64,000 nt of DNA from Saprospiraceae bacterium (GTDB lineage: Bacteria > Bacteroidota > Bacteroidia > Chitinophagales > Saprospiraceae). Below are positions 8,282-16,988 of the stretch, one piece after another. Position numbers and translations under genes: made by a program. Position 1 is the first letter of the stretch. Every line of letters starts with the position of its first letter. The stretch lies in NCBI GenBank assembly GCA_016718205.1, contig JADKEB010000013.1, positions 124,001 through 188,000 of the forward strand, in the 5' to 3' direction. The notes under the pieces were generated by a model that worked only from the letters and a program-made list of their open reading frames with translations, made no database searches and was not told the DNA's origin.

Positions 8282-10174
8282 TCATTGACTGATATATTTT
8301 TGATATTCCTTTACCTTTGCCTGATTACCCAGATTTTGATATGCCGTAATAACACTTTTTACATATTCGGGACCTGGTTTGAGTTCGTAAGCTTTCTCAA
8401 AGTGTTCAGCGGCTTTCTGATGATTGCCCAGAACACCATAAGATACACCCGTGAGGTACCAGGTCTCTGCATCTCTATTATTGAAAAGCAAGGATTTCCC
8501 AAGCAAATCTTGTGATTTAGTGATATTCTGTTCGATTTCTCCGGCCTTCCTGCCCAACTCTCTGTATGCAAGGGCTTTGTTTAGATTTACTATATCTTTA
8601 AGGTCATTTACCTGGTCATAGTATTTTATGGCGTCTTCGTATCGTTTTTGTTTGATTCTGATATTGCCAAGGGTCAGGTACGCTGTAGGAACAGGTCTGA
8701 TGTTCATGATGGCATTACAATGTTGTTCTGCTTTATCCAGCATCGATGATATTTCTTCGGGTGACAAGCTTTTTGTTTCTGAAGCTTTTACCAATTGGTC
8801 AGCGGCGCCATTTTGAAGCCGGACACTTTGTGTATGGGTTGCAGCATCTTTGGTGATAAGTATGAAGTTGTCCTTCCAGTCTGTATTTCTTGTTATAGTT
8901 TTGAATGCAAACCCAACACCAATCACACTGGCAATGCCAACAAAAACCATATTTTTTGACAAAGCATGTTTGATATTGTTTTCTTCAGCACTATTATCTT
9001 TCATAAAAAATCTTCCTGCCAGATACATCATGCCTGCCACAAACCAAAATGAAGCCAGAAAAGCCAGTCTTTCTCCAAACATCGTTCCGATGACCAAAGG
9101 AATCTGACTGAAAAGAGAAATAGCGAGCATATAGCCAAGGATCAAAAAGGATAGCATATTTTTTGCCTTAAACCCTTTAAAAAATACTATTGCAAGTATG
9201 GTATGCAGAAAAATCGATGCCCATACCACTAGATTTTTAAAATCAGTGACTGGTATCACTATATAGCTGTAATCACATGCCAAAGGATGCGGAAACACTT
9301 GTAGAGTGATATATTTCCACAATATGACCAATGCAGTAGCTAGTTTTTCACCCCAACCCTGAGCACTGACTATGGGATTATCCATAATATCAGTTGCCGG
9401 TGATGGCTGTGAACCAAAAATAGATGCTCTTATCGCAAGTAATATCAAAACCGGAATGACAAACCATATACCATCCATGATGCTTTGTTTGACGTTTTTT
9501 TGTCCGATCCACCAGGCCATCATACCAAACACAGGAAACATAGTGACTGCACTTTCTTTGGATATCAAAGCCAAAAAATACAGTATCAGGGATGAAAAAA
9601 TCCATTTCTTGCTTTGAAGTGTGATATATCTATGAAAGGTGAAAAATGATGCCAATATAAAAAACAGGGACATGATTTCATCGCGGGATTTGATATTGGC
9701 GACTACTTCGGTATGTATAGGGTGTAATGCAAATAAAATAGCCATTGTTGTTGGTAACAAGATATTTTGCCCCTTAAACCAGCCTCTCAAAACCAAAAAC
9801 ATCAGTACAACGCTTGCCGCATACCAAAACACATTAAAAAAATGGTGTATTGCCGGATTATTGGGTGAAATCTGCCATTCTACTGCAAATTGTACCAAAG
9901 ATACAGGTCGATACAATTGTCCGCCAAAATTATTTTCACGATACCCTCCTTTCAGGATATCTCCTACTCCAGCCACGCCGGATGTTACATTTTTATTCAA
10001 CTCGATAGCCAGAGGATCGTCCAATACAAAACCGTGCCCAATAGTATTAAAATATACCACAAATGACAAAAAAAACAGCGTGGCACAGATCATCCATAAG
10101 ACCTTATTACCTTCGGTCTGTTGTTCTACCGGATTTTGTTTGACAGATTTACTTTCGACTTTTGATTTTTTCAT
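8282..10174 (-). CDS. TMTC/DUF1736-like polytopic membrane protein with C-terminal TPR repeats
   Basis: The ATG at 10174 was preferred over the upstream frame start at 10222, because a lysine-rich cytoplasmic leader and the first membrane helix (VLWMICATLFFLSFVVYF) follow it directly. After the first helix comes the loop FNTIGHGFVLDDPLAIE, matching the DD-containing first loop of GT-C/TMTC O-mannosyltransferase-like proteins. HPIHTEVVANIKSRDEI is the second conserved loop. About ten further helices follow, then TPR repeats from about residue 490 (AYLTLGNIRIKQKRYEDAIKYYDQV, AETWYLTGVSYGVLGNHQKAAEHFEKAYEL). Transfer of sugar from a lipid donor to an exported protein is a family-based inference; the substrate is unknown. 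It is 81 bases from the end of truA. Confidence 0.75.
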   Translation of the reverse strand: MKKSKVESKSVKQNPVEQQTEGNKVLWMICATLFFLSFVVYFNTIGHGFVLDDPLAIELNKNVTSGVAGVGDILKGGYRENNFGGQLYRPVSLVQFAVEWQISPNNPAIHHFFNVFWYAASVVLMFLVLRGWFKGQNILLPTTMAILFALHPIHTEVVANIKSRDEIMSLFFILASFFTFHRYITLQSKKWIFSSLILYFLALISKESAVTMFPVFGMMAWWIGQKNVKQSIMDGIWFVIPVLILLAIRASIFGSQPSPATDIMDNPIVSAQGWGEKLATALVILWKYITLQVFPHPLACDYSYIVIPVTDFKNLVVWASIFLHTILAIVFFKGFKAKNMLSFLILGYMLAISLFSQIPLVIGTMFGERLAFLASFWFVAGMMYLAGRFFMKDNSAEENNIKHALSKNMVFVGIASVIGVGFAFKTITRNTDWKDNFILITKDAATHTQSVRLQNGAADQLVKASETKSLSPEEISSMLDKAEQHCNAIMNIRPVPTAYLTLGNIRIKQKRYEDAIKYYDQVNDLKDIVNLNKALAYRELGRKAGEIEQNITKSQDLLGKSLLFNNRDAETWYLTGVSYGVLGNHQKAAEHFEKAYELKPGPEYVKSVITAYQNLGNQAKVKEYQKYISQ

Positions 10175-10303
10175 CTCTGAACATTTAGATAGCAAATATA
10201 AAGTAAGTATCTTAAAAAGCAAAAGACTACAAATGTGTTGCTACAAATTATATGATTATGTTTATTGGCTAGATAGGCAGAACATCAAATTTTATCAAGG
10301 TAA

Positions 10304-11071
10304 TTAAAATCTGACTCTAACTTCCTTGTCCAAATATGGATAAACAACTTTTGTCAAATGCAAACCATTTGGATGCGCCATCAGATTAAATTTCAACTTT
10401 TCCTTTCCGGAAGATACATTGACAAAAGTGTCCCAGCTCATCTTTCCTGTGGATAAGGCAAGCAGTCTTCCCGTGATGATCCTGATCATTGACTTCAAAA
10501 ATCTGTTGGCCGTGAATTTTAATATAAGCCTTTTGTTATCTTCAATCATTTCCGCAGATGCTTCATATATGGTGCACAAAGTATTGTTCACCCTGTCAGG
10601 AGTAAGGCACATATATCTGAAATCTTCTGTTTCTTTCAAATATTGAAGTCCTTTTTGCATCATTTCTATATCAGGCTTAATATCTCTTGCATAATAGCTA
10701 AATGTTTCCAGATATGGATTTTTTTTAAAGTGGACGTGATATTCATAACTTCTTTTTATAGCATCGTACCTACTATGCGCACGTTCAGGCATTTCTATTA
10801 TTTCAAAGACAGAGATATCATCAGGCAAAACACGATTCAACCGTTCTACAGGATCATATGCCCATACTCCTTCGTAATCAAAATGTGCAAAATATTGCAT
10901 AGCATGAACACCTGCATCTGTACGACCACAACCCATAATGGTAGTAGTTGTACCAGTCATTTTTGTGATAGCATTCTCAAGAATTTGCTGTATACTATAT
11001 TCCGTATTGATTTGCCTTTGCCATCCTCTGTATAAAGTGCCTTTATATGCTAAATGAATAAAATATCTCAT
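10304..11071 (-). CDS. truA: tRNA pseudouridine(38-40) synthase TruA
   Basis: The enzyme isomerises uridines 38-40 in the tRNA anticodon arm. The 255-residue length fits the family. The catalytic motif GRTDAGVHA has Asp52. Other family stretches are LAYKGTLYRGWQRQ at the N-terminus and FTANRFLKSMIRIITGRLL near the C-terminus. It is probably transcribed upstream of the TMTC-like gene. Confidence 0.95.
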   Translation of the reverse strand: MRYFIHLAYKGTLYRGWQRQINTEYSIQQILENAITKMTGTTTTIMGCGRTDAGVHAMQYFAHFDYEGVWAYDPVERLNRVLPDDISVFEIIEMPERAHSRYDAIKRSYEYHVHFKKNPYLETFSYYARDIKPDIEMMQKGLQYLKETEDFRYMCLTPDRVNNTLCTIYEASAEMIEDNKRLILKFTANRFLKSMIRIITGRLLALSTGKMSWDTFVNVSSGKEKLKFNLMAHPNGLHLTKVVYPYLDKEVRVRF

Positions 11072-11423
11072 TGAAAATTATAATAAAAATTAACTGCAAT
11101 TCACGAAATAAAATTTCAAAATCAAAAAAAATCTTAAAAAAATCAAAATTAATCATATCGTGGAACTAATTTAGCATTATATTTGTATTCTGATTTGCAA
11201 AAATATTCTTAAGCGAAGTGTTGACAAATTTATCATACCGTTTTATACACCTTTTTCAATATTCCCTGATATTGGTTATAATGGCTGTTTCTGCACCTGT
11301 GCATTGCTTTGCACCTTCTACTATTAGCCATAGGCGGATCTGATTTCCACCTACTCATCTGGATATTTTGTAGTATTTTTTGGCTATTTTTTTTCTCAAA
11401 ACCATTCTAAAACAATTTTATAC
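11072..11423. promoter_or_regulatory. Divergent intergenic region with likely arg-cluster promoter
   Basis: This 352-base region separates truA (minus) from the arginine genes (plus). It contains a good -7 box of the Bacteroidota type (tatatttg, 11178-11185, plus strand) without an obvious TTTG at -33. That would give a leader of about 230 bases, long enough for regulation, but I found neither a clear ArgR palindrome nor a terminator-like stem. Confidence 0.35.
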
Positions 11424-12134
11424 ATGACTATAGTCAATGATGACATCCTCGTAATGGAAGCCTCCAGCATTCATGCCGGATACAGTCAGATCATCTGTGA
11501 TGAGATGGAATCCTCCGCAAAAGTGAGAGGTACAGGTATCGCCAAGAGAAGTCCTGACTATATCTCTCACAAAATGGAAGAAGGTAAAGCTGTCATCGCG
11601 CTGACCAAAGATGGTACCTGGGTAGGATTCTGTTATATAGAAACCTGGGAAGGCGAATACGTAGCCAATTCAGGGCTTATCGTCTCCCCGGAATTTAGAA
11701 AAACCGGAGTAGCGAAAAACATAAAACAGAAAATATTTGACCTGTCCAGACGCCAATACCCTGATGCTAAAATCTTCGGACTCACTACGGGCCTTGCTGT
11801 TATGAAAATCAACAGTGATCTGGGCTATGAACCAGTCACCTACAGCGAACTCACGCAGGATGAAAAGTTTTGGGCCGGTTGCAAAAGTTGTGTCAATTTT
11901 GATATCCTCACAGCCAAAGATCGAAAAAACTGTCTATGCACTGCCATGCTTTACGACCCGAAAGAGCACGCACCTATAGAACAGATCAAAGAAGAGTTTA
12001 AGGAAAACGCACACATTTTTGAAAGATTTATGAAGATCAAAAGATTCAGTTTTCTGCATGGACTTTTCGTTAAAGGCAAGATGTCAGACACCAAAGTCAG
12101 AAGTTTTGCCAAAGTATTAATGTCAACCCTTTAA
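11424..12134 (+). CDS. GNAT N-acyltransferase of the arginine cluster
   Basis: The 236-residue protein has a GNAT fold with the acyl-CoA loop region (VANSGLIVSPEFRKTGVAKNIKQKIFDLSR; R-x-x-G-V/I-A signature). The stretch GLTTGLAVMKINSDLGYEPVTY and a cysteine-rich segment (WAGCKSC...CLCTAM) are typical of the acyltransferase that opens Bacteroidota arginine clusters. By position it probably acylates glutamate, the first step of acetylated or succinylated ornithine synthesis. Whether acetyl-CoA or succinyl-CoA is the donor cannot be read from the sequence. argG follows after 23 bases. Its leader may carry the operon's control. Confidence 0.75.
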   Translation: MTIVNDDILVMEASSIHAGYSQIICDEMESSAKVRGTGIAKRSPDYISHKMEEGKAVIALTKDGTWVGFCYIETWEGEYVANSGLIVSPEFRKTGVAKNIKQKIFDLSRRQYPDAKIFGLTTGLAVMKINSDLGYEPVTYSELTQDEKFWAGCKSCVNFDILTAKDRKNCLCTAMLYDPKEHAPIEQIKEEFKENAHIFERFMKIKRFSFLHGLFVKGKMSDTKVRSFAKVLMSTL

Positions 12135-12157
12135 TTTATCAAAAAATCCGGAAAAAT

Positions 12158-13363
12158 ATGAGTCATACATCTGTTGTCCTTGGTTTCAGTGGCGGACTGG
12201 ACACTTCCTATTGTGTCAAATATCTGACCGATGAGCTGGGTTATGAAATCCATAGTGTTACCGTCAATACCGGCGGATTTGATGCTGAAGAATTGGATAA
12301 AATAGAAGCCCACGCGTTGAATCTGGGTGTAAAATCACACAAAAATATAGATGCCACCAGATCATATTACGATGATATCATCAAATATCTCATTTTTGGC
12401 AATGTCCTTAAAAACAACACTTATCCGCTGTCAGTAAGTGCCGAAAGACTAAGTCAGGCCATGCACATAGCAAAACATGCCAACGATCTGGGCATCAAGA
12501 CAGTGGTACATGGCAGTACGGGTGCAGGAAATGATCAGGTCAGATTTGATTTGATCCTTCAGATGATGATACCCGATGTGGAGATCATCACGCCCATCAG
12601 GGATATGAAACTCAGCCGACAGACTGAAATCGACTATCTCAAATCCAAAGGAGTTGCTATGAATTTTGAGAAGGCGGCGTACTCCATCAACAAAGGCTTG
12701 TGGGGAACCAGCATTGGTGGTAAAGAAACTCTCACATCCCATGGTATGATACCGGAAGAAGCCTGGCCAAGTCAACTTACTGCTACTGAAGAAAAATCCA
12801 TCACTATTTCCTTTGAAAAAGGAGAGATCACAGCGATAGATGATACGGCGGCATTTGATCATCCCGCTGATGCTATTACCCATTTGCAAAAGATAGCATC
12901 TGCATACGCTATCGGCAGAGATATACATATCGGTGATACCATCATAGGCATCAAAGGGAGAGTGGGTTTCGAAGCCGCAGCTCCTATGGTCATCATTAAA
13001 GCCCACCACGCCCTGGAAAAACACGTACTCACCAAGTGGCAACTTTCCTGGAAGGACCAATTGTCACAGTTTTATGGCAACTGGCTGCACGAAGGACAAA
13101 TACTAGACCCTGTAATGCGGGACATTGAAGCATTTTTCAACAATTCTCAGCAATATGTGACTGGAAAAGTGTTCGTAAAACTCATGCCATACAGATTTAT
13201 GGTAGAAGGCATAGAGTCGGACCATGATCTGATGAGCAGTAAATTCGGTAGTTATGGAGAGATGAACAATACCTGGAGTGGCGAAGATGTAAGGGGATTT
13301 ACCAAAATATTTGGTAATCAAACATCCATTTTTCATAAAGTGAATGATATACAATATAAGTAA
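12158..13363 (+). CDS. argG: Argininosuccinate synthase
   Basis: ArgG condenses citrulline with aspartate using ATP. The PP-loop motif GFSGGLDTSYC is at residues 9-19. Further family stretches are VHGSTGAGNDQVRFD, the INKGLWGTSIGGKE region and YGEMNNTWSGEDVRGF. The 401-residue length is normal. It lies second in the cluster, 23 bases after the GNAT gene and 119 bases before argC. Confidence 0.95.
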   Translation: MSHTSVVLGFSGGLDTSYCVKYLTDELGYEIHSVTVNTGGFDAEELDKIEAHALNLGVKSHKNIDATRSYYDDIIKYLIFGNVLKNNTYPLSVSAERLSQAMHIAKHANDLGIKTVVHGSTGAGNDQVRFDLILQMMIPDVEIITPIRDMKLSRQTEIDYLKSKGVAMNFEKAAYSINKGLWGTSIGGKETLTSHGMIPEEAWPSQLTATEEKSITISFEKGEITAIDDTAAFDHPADAITHLQKIASAYAIGRDIHIGDTIIGIKGRVGFEAAAPMVIIKAHHALEKHVLTKWQLSWKDQLSQFYGNWLHEGQILDPVMRDIEAFFNNSQQYVTGKVFVKLMPYRFMVEGIESDHDLMSSKFGSYGEMNNTWSGEDVRGFTKIFGNQTSIFHKVNDIQYK

Positions 13364-13367
13364 ACTA

Positions 13368-13456
13368 TCGAACAACCGAATAGGGAATGATGGTAGCGGA
13401 GGAAAGATAACGAACAACCGAACGACGAACATTTCGAATGACGAACAAACGAATGA
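13368..13456. repeat. Degenerate CGAACAACCGAA-type short repeats between argG and argC
   Basis: The unit cgaacaaccgaa occurs at 13369-13380 and again at 13411. Variants follow (cgaacgacgaac, cgaatgacgaac, cgaacaaacgaatgac). The spacer has no coding sense and is unusually GC-richer and more repetitive than other gaps in the cluster. Confidence 0.5.
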
Positions 13457-13482
13457 CAGCTAATAGCTAAAAAACCAAAAAA

Positions 13483-14460
13483 ATGATAAAAGCAGGAATA
13501 ATTGGTGGAGCCGGATATACCGGTGGCGAATTGATCAGAATCCTTCTGAATCATCCTGATGTACTCATTTCATTTGTTCAGAGCAAAAGCAATGCCGGCA
13601 ATAAAATTTCATCCATACATACTGATCTGGAAGGCGACACCGAACTTGTTTTCAGCAAAGAGATGGACGAAAACGTTGATGTTATTTTCTTTTGTACCGG
13701 CCACGGCGAAAGCACCGCCCTTTTACCTGCGCTTAATATACCGACAAGTATAAAAATCATAGACTTGTCCAATGACTTTCGTTTACATCCCAACAATGTA
13801 TCCGGAAACCGACACTTTGTGTATGGTCTCCCTGAAATCAATAAGGCTGCCATCACCTCTGCCGATGCTGTTGCCAATCCCGGATGTTTTGCCTCTGCTA
13901 TACAACTGGCCATCTTACCATTGATAGCTTCAGGGCATACATCAGACTTTTATGTGACCGGGATCACAGGATCGACAGGGGCAGGACAGTCACTGAGCCA
14001 GACATCACACTTTTCATGGCGGACCAACAATATTCAGGCTTACAAAACACTCACCCACCAGCATCTGGGAGAAATCACACAGTCTTGCCAGCAAATATGC
14101 CCAAGTGAATCAGTACCTGAGGTACATTTTGTGCCCTGGCGCGGGGACTTTTCAAGGGGTATCTTCGTCAGTGCACAGACAAAATCAACATTGACTTTCG
14201 ATGAAATAAATAATATCTATACTGACTTTTACGCCAATGCGGCATTTGTACATTTGTCCGATCAGGCTATTCACCTCAAACAAGTCATCAATACCAACAA
14301 ATGCCTGATACAGATTGAAAAAACCGGAGATCAGCTGGTCATTCATTCTGTCATCGATAACCTTGTCAAGGGTGCAAGCGGACAGGCAGTCCAAAATATG
14401 AATCTTATGTTCGGTATTGATGAAAAAGCAGGCCTTCACCTGAAAGCATCGGCTTTCTGA
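13483..14460 (+). CDS. argC: N-acetyl-gamma-glutamyl-phosphate reductase (or succinyl equivalent)
   Basis: It reduces the acylated glutamyl phosphate to the semialdehyde with NADPH. The nucleotide-binding motif GIIGGAGYTGGELIR is at residues 5-19. The catalytic cysteine is Cys135 in NPGCFAS. HQHLGEI near residue 193 supplies the active-site histidine region. The length of 325 fits the type 1 family. argD starts 14 bases after its stop. Confidence 0.93.
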   Translation: MIKAGIIGGAGYTGGELIRILLNHPDVLISFVQSKSNAGNKISSIHTDLEGDTELVFSKEMDENVDVIFFCTGHGESTALLPALNIPTSIKIIDLSNDFRLHPNNVSGNRHFVYGLPEINKAAITSADAVANPGCFASAIQLAILPLIASGHTSDFYVTGITGSTGAGQSLSQTSHFSWRTNNIQAYKTLTHQHLGEITQSCQQICPSESVPEVHFVPWRGDFSRGIFVSAQTKSTLTFDEINNIYTDFYANAAFVHLSDQAIHLKQVINTNKCLIQIEKTGDQLVIHSVIDNLVKGASGQAVQNMNLMFGIDEKAGLHLKASAF

Positions 14461-14474
14461 TAAATACCTTCCCT

Positions 14475-15617
14475 ATGCATCTATTTGACGTTTACAGCAT
14501 TCAGCAAATCAATATCACCAAAGCCAAAGGATCTTATGTCTGGGACGAAACCGGCCAAAAATATCTCGATATGTATGGCGGACATGCCGTAATCAGCATT
14601 GGACATCTACATGATCATTGGCAAAAAGCATTAAAAGATCAGCTGGACAAGATCGCTTTTTACAGCAACTCCATCATCATCAGGCTGCAGGAGGAACTGG
14701 CTCAAAAACTGGGAGAAGTGTCGGGCAAAGAAGATTATAGTTTATTCCTGTGCAACTCAGGAGCTGAAGCGAATGAAAATGCACTCAAACTCGCATCTTT
14801 TCATACAGGTCGTAAAAAAGTAGTCACTTTCACCGGTGCATTTCATGGTAGAACATCACTGGCTGTAGCAGCCACCGACAATCCTGCCATAGTGGCTCCG
14901 GTCAATTATACCGGAGATATCATCCGTTTACCATTCAATGATGAGCAGGCACTCACCGAGTATTTTACTAAATACGGACAAGAAATATGCGCCGTCATCA
15001 TCGAAGGTATACAAGGTGTAGGCGGTATTTATGAAGCTGATGCCTCCTTTTTACAAACCATCAGAAAACTTTGTGATCAGTATGGCAGTGTTTATATAGC
15101 TGATAGTGTCCAGTGCGGATATGGTAGATCGGGTACTTTTTTTGCTCATGATGCAGCCGGAGTAAATGCCGACATATATACCATGGCCAAAGGTATGGGC
15201 AACGGATTTCCGGTGGCTGGTATTGCCATAGCCCCTAAGTTTGAAGCTAAAAAAGGGATGCTGGGTACTACTTTCGGAGGTAATCACCTGGCATGTACTG
15301 CCGCTGTTGCAGTGCTTGATGTCATCCAACAGGATAATCTGATCGAAAATGCAGCAACGCTAGGCCAATATATCATCAACAGATTACAATCATATCCTGA
15401 AGTAAAGTCTGTTCGTGGACGTGGATTGATGATCGGATTTGAAATGAATGAACCATTTACCAAAACCCTGAAATCAGATTTACTGTCCAAATGCAACATT
15501 TTTACCGGTGAAGCCAAAAATAATACCATCCGGTTGCTGCCATCTCTGGCCCTTACCCGAGGAGAAGCTGATCAGTTTTTTACATCTTTCGAATCATTGA
15601 TACAAACCCCATCCTGA
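14475..15617 (+). CDS. argD: Acylornithine aminotransferase (class III PLP)
   Basis: It converts acylglutamate semialdehyde and glutamate to acylornithine. The PLP lysine is Lys239 in TMAKGMGNGFPVAG. The phosphate-binding NSGAEANENALKLA, the IIEGIQGVGGI stretch and ADSVQCGYGRSG are class III hallmarks. The length of 380 is normal. It is tightly linked (1-base gap) to the carbamoyltransferase downstream. Confidence 0.93.
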   Translation: MHLFDVYSIQQINITKAKGSYVWDETGQKYLDMYGGHAVISIGHLHDHWQKALKDQLDKIAFYSNSIIIRLQEELAQKLGEVSGKEDYSLFLCNSGAEANENALKLASFHTGRKKVVTFTGAFHGRTSLAVAATDNPAIVAPVNYTGDIIRLPFNDEQALTEYFTKYGQEICAVIIEGIQGVGGIYEADASFLQTIRKLCDQYGSVYIADSVQCGYGRSGTFFAHDAAGVNADIYTMAKGMGNGFPVAGIAIAPKFEAKKGMLGTTFGGNHLACTAAVAVLDVIQQDNLIENAATLGQYIINRLQSYPEVKSVRGRGLMIGFEMNEPFTKTLKSDLLSKCNIFTGEAKNNTIRLLPSLALTRGEADQFFTSFESLIQTPS

Positions 15618-15618
15618 T

Positions 15619-16575
15619 ATGCAAAATTTTATTTCTACCCACGATGTTGCCGATATTTCAGCATTGATTGATCTGGCACTGAAGTACAAAAGGAATCCTT
15701 TAGCTGACAAAAGTTTAGGCATCGGCAAAAGACTGGGACTTCTATTTATGAATCCCAGCCTACGTACGAGAATCAGCACGCAGATAGCAGCTCAGAATCT
15801 TGGTATGGAAAGTTACGTCCTCAATGTAGGCAATGACAACTGGCAGCTGGAATTTGGCGAAGGAGCTATTATGAACGGGACCACCGTCGAACACATCAAG
15901 GATGCTGCACCGATTTTCGGAGAGTATTTTGACATCATAGGATTAAGGACCTTTCCGGGGCTGAAGGACAGAGATCTGGACTATAGTGAAAATGTGATCC
16001 GAAGTCTTCAGAAATACTGCAACATTCCTGTGCTGAGTCTGGAAAGTGCCACGTTACACCCATTGCAAAGTCTCACTGATTTAATTACCATCAATGAAAA
16101 CTGGAATCAGCCTCGCAAACCAAAAGTCGTCCTGACCTGGGCACCGCACATCAAGCCCATACCTCAGTGTGTGGCCAATAGTTTTGCGCAATGGGTCAAT
16201 GCCTGGGATGGAGCGGACTTTGTCATCACCCATCCTGAAGGGTACGAGTTAGATACTTCTTACACCAATGGGGCCACAATCACACACAATCAGGAAGAAG
16301 CACTAAGGGATGCAGACTTTGTATATGTCAAAAACTGGAGTGGTTATGACAACTACGGTGAGGTAAAAACGGATGGCAACGACTGGATGCTCACTGAAAA
16401 ACACATGTCATGGACCCATGATGCCCATACCATGCACTGCCTGCCGGTAAGGCGCAATGTCGAGCTGAGTGACGAAATCCTGGATCATCCCAATTGCCTT
16501 ACCACCACACAAGCGGCCAACAGGGTGTGGGCTGCCCAGGCGGTGTTGAGTGCTATTTTGAATGAAGGGAAATAG
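15619..16575 (+). CDS. N-succinyl/N-acetyl-L-ornithine carbamoyltransferase
   Basis: The 318-residue protein carries the carbamoyl-phosphate motif in the special form MNPSLRTRIST (residues 44-54), the LHPLQSLTDL motif, the TWAPHIKPIP stretch and the C-terminal HCLPVRRNVELSDE. This pattern is that of the Bacteroides SOTCase/Xanthomonas AOTCase branch, not ordinary OTCase, so the pathway runs through acylated citrulline and needs a later deacylase. At the position that sets acyl specificity (Pro90 in the B. fragilis enzyme, Glu92 in AOTCase, from memory) this protein has Val90 (GTTVEH). That argues against AOTCase and fits succinyl specificity, without proving it. It is the last gene of the cluster here. 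Confidence 0.88.
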   Translation: MQNFISTHDVADISALIDLALKYKRNPLADKSLGIGKRLGLLFMNPSLRTRISTQIAAQNLGMESYVLNVGNDNWQLEFGEGAIMNGTTVEHIKDAAPIFGEYFDIIGLRTFPGLKDRDLDYSENVIRSLQKYCNIPVLSLESATLHPLQSLTDLITINENWNQPRKPKVVLTWAPHIKPIPQCVANSFAQWVNAWDGADFVITHPEGYELDTSYTNGATITHNQEEALRDADFVYVKNWSGYDNYGEVKTDGNDWMLTEKHMSWTHDAHTMHCLPVRRNVELSDEILDHPNCLTTTQAANRVWAAQAVLSAILNEGK

Positions 16576-16934
16576 ATAGAAGTTGTATATATATTCAGAC
16601 TTAGTCCAAGACATTGTATGAAACTAAATACAATCTTTGATTATTGCAGTAAGCGAAAAAAGCCGTTATCAGGCCTGATATATGTAACTTCGAAAAGGTG
16701 CTTTATACCCATTAGGATATATATCCAACCGAATTAATGAATTCTCGATTCATCATCTATTATAACTAAACCGAATTGCAAACCTGACAGGTGAAAGACT
16801 GATTCTTCATTTCGCAGGAATTTATTTCCACGGGATAAACGTAAAGTGTCAAAATCATAGACTTCGACCATCACTTCGATTTACATTAGTTTAAATTTAT
16901 ATAAATTATTTAATGGAATAGTTTTTTAAGAAAG
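16576..16934. other. Gene-free region after the arginine cluster
   Basis: Where argB would usually follow in related genomes there are about 350 bases of A/T-rich sequence. I see no open frame, remnant of argB or clear terminator. Confidence 0.5.
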
Positions 16935-16964
16935 TTGATAAAACTTCAAAAATTATTACTTTTG
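16935..16964 (+). promoter_or_regulatory. Bacteroidota-type promoter of the phosphosugar mutase gene
   Basis: A TTG at 16935-16937 (-33) is separated by 19 bases from TACTTTTG at 16957-16964 (-7, TAnnTTTG). The start codon lies 24 bases after the -7 box, giving a short leader. Confidence 0.6.
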
Positions 16965-16988
16965 CTTCCACCAATAAATATCAGCAAA

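Noticed and set aside
15619..16575. Annotation as ordinary ornithine carbamoyltransferase (ArgF)
   Set aside because: The carbamoyl-phosphate motif SLRTR, the motif LHPLQ and the C-terminal HCLPVRR with the length of 318 fit the acylornithine branch, and the neighbour genes use acylated intermediates.
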